From assembly GCA_028015205.1 (NCBI GenBank), contig CM051510.1, forward strand, positions 27,714,580-27,778,579: DNA of 64,000 nucleotides, read 5' to 3'. Source of the stretch: Mytilisepta virgata. Lineage: Eukaryota; Mollusca; Bivalvia; Mytilida; Mytilidae. The number at the start of each line of letters is the position of its first letter. Position 1 is the first letter of the stretch. The notes under the pieces are model-generated. The model was not told where the DNA came from and ran no database searches. It worked only from the letters and a program-made list of their open reading frames with translations. Position numbers and translations under genes: made by a program. Of the stretch, positions 22,150 through 35,220 are shown in pieces.

Positions 22150-25100
22150 CCTTTGATAAGTCCTCAATAACACTTTGTATGAATCTTAGACTTAAGTGGC
22201 CTGTCGTTTAATATTTTCGATATAATATCTAGGTATATATCACCATTCTATGCAGTATGTTAAATACAATTTTTTTCCACAATATCATTGTTTTTCGGTC
22301 ACTTTGATAGAATGACAACACCATACCTGATACATGTAATAGTAAGTCAAGTCCACCCATTTATTTCATCTACAAAGTACAGAGGGCGTGCATCATTTTC
22401 CGTTTAGAAAAATATGTTTTTATTAGTTAACTAAATACTTTTACGAAATTGGAATGTTTTAATTCGCAAGCCATCAAATTTTTTCAGCATAAGTTCATAT
22501 AAAAAATACAAAACGCTTTTTATTTCAATCACAAAATAGTATTTTCCTTACTTCGAACAGGGACACCCCTAAATAGAACCCTCATTGTAAGGTTCTGAAA
22601 CCGGACGCAGCAAACACACACTAAATGATACTGACTGGCGAAACTTTTTTACCAATAAATAATCTATTATTATGTTTTATTGTTCATTTGTTACAATTAG
22701 TTTTTTTCATTAAAAAAATATGATTTACAAGGGTAAGTATTGCCGGTGCGGTGTAAAATTTAAGTATACCTGTAAATTATATATATCTTCAATTTAAAAT
22801 GTTTAATGTAGTCCAGTTTTCCTCATTCACTTTCATAAGCCAACACATTTCAATGTTCTATATTTTAACCAAATGTGCAAAAAAAACTCGATTAAAGTTC
22901 ATTAAATTTTTATTATTTACGAAAATAAATAAAAACGCTGGACCATTCCATTAGGAATGGGGGTAAATAATCCATGCTATTGAATTAAAGACGATCAGAA
23001 CGTAATTATTATGGTAATATTCAGGAATATTTGATTTTTATTTGGAAGAATCGGCCCGTGGTACAGAAAACGTTAAGGAAGGTTTGAAAAAACTTTTTTT
23101 AATTATAAAGGATCCACATGCATTTCGATTTAGGGAGAATATCATACTTAACGGCGGGTTGAACAATATAACTGTACGTATTTCGGATATACCCCCCAAA
23201 CTTTTCTGCACGTAGGCTAGTACTATTTGTTGGGGTCAAATTTCTCCAAAAATTGCAGGTATTTTTGATGTGCATTCAAAAAGACGGAAAAAATAGCGTT
23301 TTTAACACGTTTTATGGGGTAAAATGAAAGTGTTTTTATGGGGTAGAATGAAAGTAATAAAAAATTAGAGATGTCTTTATGGGGTTGTCAACAAATGTAT
23401 GTATTTTTTTACGAGCCTATGTACAGGTAATTTTTTACCTCCCTCCCCCTAAACTTAATCCGTAACTCGAATTTTAACTCGAAATGCATAAATAAATAAC
23501 ATTAGAAATCAATATATCGAGTTAACTCGAAGATTTACTTGAACTCGAACTCTTACTCTTACTCGAACTCGATGTTTAGTCACACCCTGCTTTCGCTGAA
23601 CAAATAAAGATAATTAAAATTTCCTATTTATTATGGATATAATTCAGTATCAAAATTACAATGCCATTCTTTTGAATCTTACTAATCGAACTGTCATAAC
23701 TGGTGAAATACTTTAATTATTTGACAAGGACAAAATTTTTACGACATACCCAATTTGTTTTATTTGGCTGATTTTTTTCTATTTGGTAATTGTTTGAAAG
23801 TCCGGTTCTATTCCCTCGGGTAAAGTTGATCTGTGCTTTTTACGACGTGGTGGGTATAATTTATTTCCCTTTCGGTGTAATTTATTGCCCTTTAGGACGC
23901 TGTATGGGCGTTGTCTATGATTGGATGATATTGTTATTATTTTTTATGTGTCCGACAAACAAAACTAAATCCATATATAAATTGAAATCGGTAATCGGAT
24001 AAAAAGTCACAAAATCAAAAGGAATTAATTGTGCAAAATTGTGTAGTCGGTTGAAACAATATAAATCTCAGCGAAACGTGCAAAATGTAAATTTTCTCAC
24101 AAAAAATGAATGATACCAAACACGACAGAATTATAAAATATAAATTTCTAACACTATGAAACTAGGGCGTGCAAGGTGGAGGGGGTTACTTGTGATTTAG
24201 ACATAATAAAACTTAGAGGTCCTCATAGTTTTTTTTTAATTCCTGCATTTGTGCTTTACACTTTGTAGTTGCGTAAACAAGTTATTTAAAAAAAGAAAAC
24301 AATATCTGTCTCTTCTTAGATTTCCTCCGTGTTTCTCATGAAAAGGATTGGTATTGTTTGCGAATGTTGTTTTAAACGGAGGAAATTCAGAAGTTTCGAG
24401 ACATCGAATAATGCCTTCTGCAGTGACTCAGTAGGGCTAGATGATCTCACTGTAGTTTTCCCTATGGTTGAAAGTTGATGAAGTCCATGTTCACAGATTG
24501 TATTGTCAGGGTATTTATTCATAATTTGAAGTAAACTTCAACTTTTATAATTTCTTTTATAACTCAGAAGCCCAGATAAAGAGGGTGTATGAACATCCAT
24601 TTAACCTGCTTAGTTCTACTACTCCGTGTTTCTGTACAAAACCAAAGAATACTGACAATCTTTTGTATGTACTCTCTGTCGTTGTTTACCGTTCTATTGT
24701 CTAAGATAGATAGATAGATAGGGGATACCCATTAAAATAGTTTAACCCCAGTGTTCAGTGTCTGTACCAAGTCAGAATATTCTGACTCTCTGTTGTGTTT
24801 AAGTTTGTGTTTTGTGCACTTTTATGTTATTTTTGTATGGAGTTATCTCTCTTTGGTAACGTTGATTGATTGGTATGTAATTGTTGAACTTTCCTGCTAT
24901 CCATTTTGTTTTTTACTGAAATGAAATTGTAATAGTTGAGGAAGCAAATTGACAACAGATAGACAAATCAACAAAAGTTTACTTATACTGTACAACAGAC
25001 GCACATATACAAAATGTACGGAGTAAAATGGGGTCTGTTGCAACAAGATGCAACAAACTCCATTAAAACAAGACAATAATCTCCAAACTTCAAGACTATA

Positions 25101-26075
25101 CATTAAGTATTTCATATAATAAACACATATCAATATGTACACAATGCTGGTGTTTTCAATGCAAGGAACAGCAATAAAAGTTTTGTCCCTTTGCTTAAAC
25201 TGTTGTCAAATTTACGCATCAGTTTAGCTAGAGCTCATATTATTTTGAAAATTAAATTCATATGAATTACAGAATAGCTACCTATAATATTTTCGACATA
25301 TATGGTTACATGCATGATATACGGTGTGATTTTTTTCTTTGACAAAATTCATTTTCCTCGACACGTACTTGTCCCTTTCTCAAATTTTAGAAAAAAATCA
25401 TAAATGTACTATTTCATACGTACAGTTCGTTATGAAAAAAAATACAATAATAGTTTTAAATATTTAGTAAATCTTGAATTTTAACGTATGACTAATATAA
25501 CTTGTTTTAATTGCGTATATGTACATGCGTCTTGTAAGCCATTTTTTGGCTGGATATTGATTGTTTTTACTTGTATACTTGTTTGTAAAATGTTTGGTTT
25601 TTATTTATTTATTTATTTATTTATTTTTTGAGAATTGATATTTGACACTAAAATAAATATTTTATTATTATATTATAAAAACTTTGGGATGCTTAAACTT
25701 ATGAAAATAATCCGAAAAATTAATTGAAAACGGGTACAAACACGACAATAAAATCTCCAGGAAATTTATTTGTAAAATCTTCCATTCTTTGTTTTGTTAT
25801 TCCAACTTACATAAAGTGATCGAATTTAAACAAATTAACCTTCATTTAAAATAACAACAATGGGGTTGATTAAATTTGGACAAATAGTTATATAATTCAA
25901 AAGTGTCCTAAACCAATCAACAACTGTTTTCCTTTATCCCTTGTTCTGGTAGATTTAAAAACGCTATGTTTCTCAAAAACTACAAATATGTGTTAATTAA
26001 ACGAATTGTTAGATTTATCTCCTAAATAGGAATAGACAAGTTTAATTACGCGTCATGACATGATGGCTGATGTAT
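22150..26075. other. Long intergenic stretch before the Cys-loop receptor gene
   Basis: No exon chain recognised. It contains a CGGCCCGTGG-ACAGAAAACGTTAA block at 23050-23075 shared with 30255-30292, AACTCGA-type degenerate repeats at 23465-23575, a short GATA microsatellite at 24707-24722, an ATTT microsatellite at 25603-25626, and a 25545-25680 segment resembling the DNA 3' of the receptor gene. Confidence 0.5.
25545..25680 (+). repeat. Segment resembling the 3' flank of the receptor gene
   Basis: GGCTGGATATTGATTG, a TTGT-rich spacer, then GATATTTGACACTAAAATAA and ATATTTTATTAT parallel 28102-28190 (GGCTGGATATTTGATC ... TATGACACTGTAATAAAATA). Might be the tail of a lost tandem copy of the receptor, or an unrelated repeat. 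Confidence 0.45.
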
Positions 26076-26081
26076 CACATG

Positions 26082-26112
26082 TATATATTTTCGTGTGCAA
26101 TTAAAGTGTTCA
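26082..26112 (+). promoter_or_regulatory. TATA box and initiator of the receptor gene
   Basis: TATATATT starts at 26082 and TTCAGTC has its A at 26112, 30 bp apart, the same arrangement as at the D8C gene. The implied leader is about 115 nt and contains a 15-codon upstream ORF (26120-26167). Confidence 0.45.
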
Positions 26113-26226
26113 GTCTTCAATGAAACTTGACACAAAAAGGTACTCTTATTTAAGAATTTTTTATTAATATTCATAGAATTCGTAGTGTTGGCAGAGTGTA
26201 TACATATATAGAACTAAAAACTGAAA

Positions 26227-27408
26227 ATGTTACTTTTCCAAATCCGTTGCTGTGCCATTTTGGCATTATTTAAATTGGCAGTTGGGCAGACGGGAAACGA
26301 CGTAAAAAGTCTATTAACTACACTATTCACAACAAACAGTTATAATAAAAATGTCCGTCCGAATCTTAATCAGACACAACCAACGTACTTAGACGTGGAT
26401 TTCTACTTAGTAGGAATAAATGAAATTGACGAATTGAATCAGAAGTTAACAACAACTGGATATTTAAATATACTGTGGACAGATGAGTATCTAAACTGGA
26501 ATGCATCGAGTTATGGTGGCTTAGATAAAATATATATTTCCCAAGATGACGTCTGGAGACCGGATATTACATTACAAAATGGTTTTACCAAATTAAAGGA
26601 ACTTGGAAGCAGTTTTATAAGAGTTTCTGTACTGGACACTGGATTAGTTACCTGGATTCCATTTGAAGTTTTTGAAACCAAATGTGAAATTGATGTTACA
26701 TATTTTCCGTACGATCAACAAACATGTAACATTATATTTGTCGTCTGGTCCAGTAGTATTTCAGACGTCAAGGTGACCTTATGGAACAATGGGATTATAC
26801 TTGATGACCTTAAAAATAACGCCGAATGGAAGGTAGTGTCTACATCAGCAAAGGAAGACGTACAGGCGACTGAATCTAGGGTCGTGTTTACTGTTACCCT
26901 CAGACGAAGTGCGGCATATTATCTAATTAACATAATCATCCCAGTTGTTCTACTTAGCATTTTAAATGTTTTTACATTTACACTTCCGGCAGACAGTGGT
27001 GAAAAAATGGGATACTGTGTAACGTTATTCCTTGCTTTTGCCGTTTTTCTTACAATAGTCAGTGCGGAACTTCCAAAGACATCCGGATCTATTCTAGGAT
27101 ATTATTTAATGTTTCAGCTTGGAATGAGTACTTTAGTGGTCTGCTGTACAGCACTCGAATTAAGACTGCATCATAGAAAAGATGATGTTCCTGACCGATT
27201 AGTACGGCTTCTTAATTGTCGCTCTTCGTTTAAAATTCACAACCAGAAGAATTATGGCACTGGAGATGACATCAAAGTGGATGAGAAAAAGAGACTTTTA
27301 ACATGGAACGATGTTGTTTCTTATTTAGATTTTGTTTTGTTTTGGGTAACCCTTACTTTAGTTTTTATTACAACAGTCTCAGTTTTAGGTAAAATATGTT
27401 CAAGGTGA
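26227..27408 (+). CDS. Cys-loop ligand-gated ion channel subunit (nicotinic acetylcholine receptor-like)
   Basis: A 393-residue protein read from one uninterrupted exon. Residues 1-20 are a signal peptide. The extracellular domain carries the WRPD loop-A motif (110-113) and the Cys-loop Cys153-x13-Cys167 with FPYDQQTC. Four membrane segments follow: M1 about 231-254, M2 about 259-283 (GEK at its start, Glu259 being the cation-selectivity position), M3 about 287-314, M4 about 368-390. The M3-M4 loop is only about 55 residues. The vicinal Cys pair of ligand-binding alpha subunits is absent from the loop C region (about 205-218). It probably forms or joins a pentameric cation channel at the plasma membrane. 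Bivalves have greatly expanded receptor families of this kind, many with few introns. Agonist cannot be predicted. ATG 26227 is chosen because it gives the signal peptide. Confidence 0.92.
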   Translation: MLLFQIRCCAILALFKLAVGQTGNDVKSLLTTLFTTNSYNKNVRPNLNQTQPTYLDVDFYLVGINEIDELNQKLTTTGYLNILWTDEYLNWNASSYGGLDKIYISQDDVWRPDITLQNGFTKLKELGSSFIRVSVLDTGLVTWIPFEVFETKCEIDVTYFPYDQQTCNIIFVVWSSSISDVKVTLWNNGIILDDLKNNAEWKVVSTSAKEDVQATESRVVFTVTLRRSAAYYLINIIIPVVLLSILNVFTFTLPADSGEKMGYCVTLFLAFAVFLTIVSAELPKTSGSILGYYLMFQLGMSTLVVCCTALELRLHHRKDDVPDRLVRLLNCRSSFKIHNQKNYGTGDDIKVDEKKRLLTWNDVVSYLDFVLFWVTLTLVFITTVSVLGKICSR

Positions 27409-28383
27409 ATTGTGAATTGCAAATTTATTTAAACTTTTCATTGATATCGTTATACTTATTCTAGTAATAATCAGAATTGCGAATGAACTGTAGTCTTTTA
27501 AAATTTACTTTTTATTTGTTTTTTACTTACTTATTTATGTATTTTTGCTTTTTTTCTGAGGGATTACGCAAGAACCTATATACAATAGATATACATAAAA
27601 TAATACTGTACAGTTTATTTTCTTTAACAGCCTTTGGATGCTTCCAACATAATATAAGCTATTACTCAAGCATAATCAACATTACAGATAAGATGGAAAA
27701 TTTATAGCAGTTCTTTTATTGGACAGGGGGTGACATTTTTGATATTTTTCCCCAATTCCCAAAAGCGTTATAATGTCATATTATGCCACATTTTTTTAAC
27801 AAAAAATTATATCATGTGACGTCTTTTTATTTTTATGACATTTTATCTGTGATAATTATAATTTTTTTTATACGGAATCGATTTTTTTCCAAAAAAAGAG
27901 ATTTGTTTATATTTATAAGTCAACCTTTAAAACCAAATAATTATTTTTTATAAAAAAAAAACCTTTTTTAATGAAAGAAATTTCTGCAAAACTATCCTTT
28001 TTTTCTTAGCAGGTCTTTCACTTTCGATTTTTATATTTTAAAGTTTATGTAAATGTAAAGAGTTAAATAGTCTTAAAGTGTCCCATAAGTCTATTTCAAG
28101 GCTGGATATTTGATCTTTATTGTTTGTATGGTTGATTTTATTTTTATGTGATCAAATATATGACACTGTAATAAAATAATATTTTCTTTATTTTGTTATT
28201 TACACCAAATAAATCAGCTCGTAAAATTTTATATACTATGGAAATTTTTTTTATAGATAACACTGCGTATTGCCAAATAAAGCTATAGACTTACATTTTG
28301 TCTCTCTTTCTTTTTTCTAATTGTCGTTTGCTCATGAGAAGTTTAAATCTAATTCTCATAGTTTACATTCCATGACAACAAAT
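27409..28383. other. 3' flank of the receptor gene
   Basis: AT-rich. AATAAA occurs at about 28171, 760 bp past the stop, inside the segment that resembles 25545-25680. A nearer exact AATAAA was not seen, so the 3' UTR end is uncertain. Confidence 0.4.
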
Positions 28384-29600
28384 ACAACAAGACTGATTTA
28401 AGCGTGGACTCCCGATGTTTAAACAATCCGGAAAGCGTGTCTCAAAGATAGGTCAAGTCCCGGCCACTAATAAAATTGTAGCAATACGATTGGATGACAC
28501 GTCAAAGTGGCCAGTCAAGGTGGCCAGTTTAAATTGTATTGAAGTTCATGGTCAACACGTATAAATTCCCACGCTCAGGTGTGCTGATACGACTGCTTTA
28601 CAACACTGTTCGGAGCATTTATTGATATAATTAATATATTTTCATGAATAATTTTGTGTATGTGTAAACTGAATCTCCACTTAAATTTATATCTGTTGAT
28701 GACAATCCTTTGTAATAAAGATCCGAATTTCACTGGATTGGTACATCAGGAACTGTATATGAAGTATTATATGATGCCTGGGTACATAGAGGAACATGCA
28801 AGGTTCAAAATATATATTTGACACAAAACTGTTTGAAATACCAGCGATTTCGCTTTTATTTCTACGAAGGTTGATAATAATTTCATATTTCGTCAAAAGT
28901 GAATTATTTCATTGCTAGCTAATATTGAAGATTTTTTTACAGTATAAACATTTCACTCAAACTTCAAACTTTAGCCTTAAAATACATTATAATGAATAAA
29001 CATATTTCACCAGATATCTCATCACATTTCAATATTTAAAACTTGTGGCCAAATTAAAAAGTGTTCTTTGTCGTAACTTATTGTAAGGCACAATAAATAA
29101 AAGGTGTAATGAAGAACTGTGTTAAGAATACAAAATCGAAAAACATAAAACTTTTACATGTTGTGTACAAAGGAAAACACCTGCGCGTGGGAATTTGTAA
29201 ACGTGTAATATTGACCGTGAACCGATCAACTTTTATACAATTTCAACTGACTACTCGTGATGTATCATCCAATCGTATTGATACAATGTACTGGTGGGCG
29301 GGATTTGACCTATCCTTGAGTCTCGCTCTGGGTTTCAAAGAGTCAACACCTTTTTATTTCTATTATTTACATGCTCGTGGTCAAGACCATATTGATGAAA
29401 ACGTTGGGTATTTTTTAACTTTTTAGTTTGTTGTTGTTTTTTTACAATTTTATATTTGGTTTTGTTCGACTTGTGTATTTCATAAATTTTAGTCGTTATA
29501 CGCCCCTTTTGACAGCTCACCATTTCTTGTTATCCTTGAGACACACGGTTCGCATTGTATAAACATCGGAAATCTACTCTTATTAAATCAGTCGTATTGT
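28384..29600. mobile_element. Inverted-repeat element of about 1.2 kb, divergent ends
   Basis: The left end (AGACTGATTTAAGCGTGGA, CCCGATGTTTAAACAAT, GCGTGTCTCAAAGATAGGTC, AATACGATTGGATGA, AAATTCCCACGC) is matched in inverted order by 29190-29340 and 29535-29600. The two arms are about 180 bp and differ by several indels. No transposase ORF. Confidence 0.7.
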
Positions 29601-30815
29601 ATGACGTCTTTCATAAAATTGCGCGTTTTTTGTTTTTTTTTTCTATTGGGTTAATTAATTGTTAGAAACTTTTCATTTTAAATCGGGTTGGAAAAAAATT
29701 CTTCTTCTTAGAACTTTGATTTTGAGGAAAATAATGCCATATAAGCTTTTGACGTGCTTTTTAACTATAGGCTTTTAACCGTTTTTTTTCTTGTGTGGCC
29801 AAGTGTATAATGAGTTTCTTTTTTCTCGCATTGTATTAATTCCCATCACACTGATCTTTGATGATAAAATCTAAATAATTCAGTGGTCGGGAGTCTGGTC
29901 ATCTTCAACCCTTCCTTATCCCAATTAATACATGGTAAACAAAGCAATGGGGCAAAGGTAAAAGGTAAAAGGTAAATATATTCATTTAAGAAATAATTCA
30001 CGGAGACTCCAGTTTATGATTGTTAAACAATAATTCATCAATATGTCAAATCCTACGCAATTATCGATTGCACATATTTATAAAAAGTTTTAGATTCGTT
30101 TCGGAGACGCCCCTTACCGAACCTCTTCACTTCGTCTTATTCGAGGAAATTTGGTACGTCATAGTAATGCCACGTTATTCCTATTGTTTGGCGTCAAGAA
30201 AAAAACATCGGCCCAAAATCGGCCCGTGGCACTCAACGGTATAAATTGAAATCGGGCCAAAATCGGCCCGTGGCACAGAAAACGTTAAAAGTTAGAAAGG
30301 CGCAAAAATATATAAATTCTAGACCGACATGCTCAGGAAGCAACTGGTGTTTTATGCTCGTTTCCAGTCGCATTTTCAACTAATAATCTAAATAAATTCA
30401 CTGGTAATTTTTAAAGTTTATATAACGTTAAAATCTAAATAATATAGATTTTTTTATATATAGCTAAGATCAATTGTTTAGTTTTTGAATCTTAGGGTGT
30501 TTTATGTCTTTCAGGAATTTCGCCTGATGCAAAAATTAACTATGATAATTGCAGGATATCTGGTTTTATCCTGCAATCAAGCCATTTCCGGTCTAATAAC
30601 AGGGGTAAAATAAACTTTAGTCGTATTAGGTCAATGGCCTAATAAAGTCTACTGGTACTTGTTTACACGAAGAGCGCGAGGAGCATAGTGAATGCACCAG
30701 ATGACGTCGTGGCGTTTCCCGCGTTTTCACGGCAGTTGGATTTCAACTTCAAACGTAATTTAAGGTATTTTACGCATCGAAAGGGGATTGCAAGATAAAG
30801 AAAATACAAAGTTAA
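29601..30815. other. Intergenic DNA with small repeats
   Basis: 30200-30292 contains two AAATCGGCCCGTGGCAC units shared with 23050. A short hairpin (GCAGGATA/TATCCTGC) lies at 30554-30577. No gene. Confidence 0.5.
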
Positions 30816-30933
30816 TGTCGCAAAATATAAAATGTATTTGGGCTCGCTGCAAAACATGGGAAAAAGGCTCGCTAAAGCTCGCCTTTTCTCATGTTTCTAA
30901 AGCTCGCCCAAATAAATTTTATATTTTCCGACA
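30816..30933. repeat. Foldback element (118 bp)
   Basis: Left arm TGTCG-AAAATATAAAAT-ATTTGGGC, right arm GCCCAAATAAATTTTATATT then TTCCGACA. CTCGC units sit around the central loop. Confidence 0.8.
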
Positions 30934-31453
30934 GTGACTATGTATTGTATATATATTTTATGACTTCATGATATAAATGATGTTATTGGCGTTGACATTT
31001 TTACATGTCAAAATTGTACTGAAAAAAAATATATAGAAAAACAAAAAATAATAATAAGCAGTATTTCACCAGAAGTACCAATATATTGTTTTATTAAGGT
31101 CAGTTTTGAAGTACTATAATATTTTTACGTTTAAAAAAAAATCATTTATTAGTATCATTATTCGGTCAAATAAAAAAAGTTAAGTTTTTATGAAGTTTTT
31201 AGCATGATTGTTAATTCTGCTCAAACCGGTCGTAGGAGATAAAAGTTCAATGAGGCTTCCGCGCTGAAGGCCTTAAGACGAAGAATCGCAATTAAAAGCG
31301 CTGTGGAGAATTTTTATTGTGTCAAGAAATAAAACACTGTATCCTTTTTTAACATTATGAAAATAAAATGGACCCAGGGCACTATTTAGTAGGGACATTT
31401 TACAGGGGCTCGTTTAGATTGGTATTAATCGACACTAGAACTTCCTTTTTATT

Positions 31454-32771
31454 AGCTCACCTGACCCGAAGGGTCATGTGAGCTATTGCCATCACTTGGC
31501 GTCCGTCGTCCGTCCGTCCGTCGTCCGTCCGTCGTCCGTCGTCCGTTAACTTTTTCAAACGTTAACTCCTCCAACACCATAAGTCCAACTGCAACCAAAC
31601 TTGGTACAGTTATTAATTGGTATGGGTGCTACAAATCTATTGTTTGGATTTTTGATTCGTATAAAAACATGGCCGTCATGGCTAAAAATAGAACATAGGG
31701 GTAAATCACAGTTTTTTGCAAATAAGTCAGAAACGGTCACAGATATCAAAATTCTGGCATAAGGTAAAAGTGATCAGCACCTCAAGATCTACCTGCCCTG
31801 AAATTTTGAAGAAGATCCAACGACCCATGTAGGAGTTATTGCCCTTTTTCTGCATTTTTTCCAAATTTTGCACTTATTAAGCTCAATATCTTAGATACTA
31901 TAAAGGAAATTTGAAAAAATTAAATTTCATATTGTTAGGCACACAAAGATCTACAAAATTTGTAACAGGATCGAAGTTGTAGGTTCGTTCCTTTTAGGAG
32001 TTGTTCCCCTTAGATCGTCAAAATTGACCATTTTTGCAGTCTTTATTCATTGTAATAAAATCGTTAACTCCTCTTACACCATAAGTTTAATTGCAACCAA
32101 ACTTAGTGTAGTTGTTCCTTGGCATGAGTGCTACTAAACTATCGTTTGGATTTTTGATTTGTAAAAAAACATGGCTGCCATGGCTAAAAATAGAACATAG
32201 GGGTAAATTGCAGTTTTTTGCAAATAACTCAAAAATGGTGACAGATATCAAAATTCTGATGGGAAGCAAAAGTGTTCAACACCTCAAGATCTACCTGCTT
32301 TGAAATTTTGAAGAAGATGTAACCACCCATGTAGGAGTTATTGCCCTTTTTCTTGATTTTTTTTTAAAATTTGTACTTCAGTTGTATGATCATTCCTTTT
32401 AGGAGTTATTCCCCTTAGAACATCAAAATTGACCATTTTCACAGCATTTCCCTTAGTTTGCAAAATGTTTAAATGAGCCCTTTAGGAGTTGAAGTTTTGT
32501 TCCTTAAATGTCAAAATAACTGTTGATGCCTTATAGATGACCCTTTAAATGTCAAAAATAGCGTTTTCTCTTGTTTTTGCCCTATAGAATGAAAACTATT
32601 GTCGATAGAGAAAAGCTGTTGTTTGCTTAAACAATCAGCTCATTGAGCTCTACAAAAGTCTGAATTGGGTCGAAGTTGTCAGATGATCCATTATAGGGGT
32701 AATAGCTCATGAAAGACTCCCTTAAAGCTTAAGGACCAGGTGAGCGATTCAGGCTCCTGGGAGCCTCTTGT
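31454..32771 (+). mobile_element. Second copy of the AGCTCACCTGACC...GGTGAGCGATTCAGG element
   Basis: Same terminal hairpin (AGCTCACCTGACCCGAAGGG) and (GTCCGTC)n block as 14409-15800, and the same end (AGGACCAGGTGAGCGATTCA). Interior differs: two related units with ACACCATAAGT, GCTAAAAATAGAACATAGGG and GATCTACCTGCC. Internal ORFs are shadows of these repeats. Confidence 0.85.
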
Positions 32772-34770
32772 TTATTTTATTTTTTTTTCTTTTATTTGGG
32801 GGAGGGGGGTTGGTAGTACGTAAATGATAGTCTGTCAGTTGGGAAATACAATACAAAGATGAATAATGTTTTAATGCAGAAAGCTTCGATTTATGGGAAA
32901 TACATGTATGTTTTGTTAATATGATTAAAAAGTCATGAACTATAATTTAATTTCTTTAAATTTTTCGGAGGCGATAGTTCCGAGTATAAAATTACTAGTT
33001 GTTTCCCTTTGTCCACAATTTGTAATTGTTTTTTTTTTTTACATATTTCCTTTACGTAATGTATACATATTACATACAAACGTGTAGGTTACAATAAAAA
33101 CTGGTGTGCATCAAAGTTAAAATATCAATCCGTAATTGACAAAAACAACCAATTTATATATATTACTGCATGTAATTGTTTTCTTTTCGTGTTATTGATA
33201 ATTTTTGAAGACAAAATGAGAAGATAGATCAACTGTTCTGTATATATAACCATCTCTCAGAACGAATATTTGTGATATGCATAATAATTCGAAAAGTCGT
33301 CGCCTATGTAAGCATACCTATATGTATGTGTGTGTCTGTTTTTAATAATCATTACACTTACCTTGAAGTGAAGGAAGATTATATTATTTGGTTATCTATC
33401 ACACTCACATTCAAAGAATTCTTATTGTCGCTGCTTTGGTTGTTTCTATGCAATTTGTTTACCCGTTCAGTTTTTATTTATTATTATTATTTTTATTTGT
33501 TTGAAAGCAGATTTCGCGAGGCGGCTCTAATACCGTCCTGGGACATTTTTCGTGAGTTTGAAATTTTTCTCGTCTCAAGAATAAAATGAAAATCGAAGTC
33601 TTCTTATATATATACATGTAAAAATATTATATATGTTGTAAAGGGTGAAAGGAATAAATTTAATACATTTTTTTTTCACAATACTGTAAATTAACAACAA
33701 AATGGATTTATATCAGGAAAGGTCAAAAATGGCATAACAATAAATCAACATCACCCAAACAGACAGATAACTTGAAAGAGCACAAAACAAAACTTAAACA
33801 CAACAGAGACACAGGATAGTCTGAATTTCTACAGAAACTGAACAATGGCGGGGATAAACCGGTTATATGGGTACTCAAACCTCCCCTTTATCCCGAATTC
33901 TCCACATGTACACGAACAAATTAAAAAAACCATTTTGATTTGTTGTTATTTTTCGACTGAAAGTCGCTCATAGTAAGAATTATGCAACTTGTCAGATCAA
34001 CTATTTGTAATTAAAAAGAAGTAAACATTTGTGAACCATCGTTGTTGTTATTAGTATTTGCGGTAAGAGTAGCAAAGCGTAAGCACGAGCGGCCGTCGGT
34101 TTCCGACGATGCCTTTATTTGACTAGTAAACTGAACAGTTGCAGGAAAAAAAATATAATTACTTGCCAAAAATACGAAAAACTTTGTCTTCCAAAGTGTT
34201 ATTTCTTAATGTATTACTTATCCAAAGTATGTCTTTGTTGTCGTAATGTATTACTTATCCAAAGTATGTCTTTGTTCTCTACGTATTACTTACCCCGAGT
34301 GACAACTGAAACAAGAGGTTATTTTATTCAATATCTATAAAACATATGTGCTGCGAAAAATCTTTTTTTTTTGGCGTTATTCCGCACGTTCATCATTGAA
34401 AACCGCTAAGGACAAAAACTGAACGCTTTTAGTCTTAGACTTACATGACTTAGGTTTACACCGATCATGAAACTCAAATAATCGAAACATTATGTTTTTG
34501 ATGTTATAAAACATACAGTATCTGGCCTTGTGTATATTCAGAGAGTATTTTACAAGCTGAGTGCATTTTTGTAAAAACTAATTAAGGACTACATGGAATT
34601 CATATAACATCACATTCCTCAAGGACATTCCTCAAGGACAAAACAGGACGTAGTTTCCGTCCTTGCCTTGTCATTCGTGCTACAATATTTTTCCTCTAGA
34701 GATTAGAACCAAATGCAACAGCGATAATTTATGATATAGTAATATCTGCTGCCAAAGTTATCTGACACGC
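32772..34770. other. Intergenic DNA
   Basis: 33690-33910 resembles a dispersed repeat (AACACAACAGAGACACAGGA; GGGTACTCAAACCTCCCC). Two 32-bp direct units (TAATGTATTACTTATCCAAA then GTATGTCTTTGTT) lie at 34206-34275. No gene recognised. Confidence 0.45.
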
Positions 34771-34776
34771 ATTAGG

Positions 34777-34990
34777 TTAAAAAAACTGCACTGTATATCT
34801 GGAAATTTTTAACACAATTATATACATGTAATGTCGTAGCATAGTGCGTTCGACGCATATCGTGATTGTTCCAGTTTCGTTGCATAAAAATCTCCCGGGT
34901 TGTCCAGCTTCCTCTAATAGTAGAAACTGACCAACGCCCAATTTGCCCTTAAAGTGTGCGTGAAATTTTCCCCGATGATGAGACATAAAA
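34777..34990 (+). repeat. Decayed SINE-like segment, inverted relative to 35221-35460
   Basis: On the minus strand CAGTTTCTACTATTAGAGGA and AGCTGGACAACCCGGGAGA correspond to CAGTTTTTATTGGTGGAGGA and AGCCGGAGTACCCGGAGAGA on the plus strand at 35290-35327. Confidence 0.6.
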
Positions 34991-35220
34991 TATAATCAAA
35001 CAGTCTAGCATATGTCGGCCCACACTCTCTCTCTGCCTCAAAATTGTATTGGTTCGTCAAAAAAAAAAAACAAAACAAAACAAAAAAAAAACATGCATTT
35101 TGATATATCAGATAACATATAGATTAGAATATGAGAGCAAACAAATTACTTTTTGAGATTTTTGAAATTTTGACAAAAAGATTTCGAAATAATAAGAGTC
35201 AACTTAAGTATTGTTTCACA

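Noticed and set aside
27477..27707. 76-codon ORF just after the receptor gene
   Set aside because: Phe/Tyr/Leu-rich from AT-rich DNA, no motif, lies in the probable 3' UTR.
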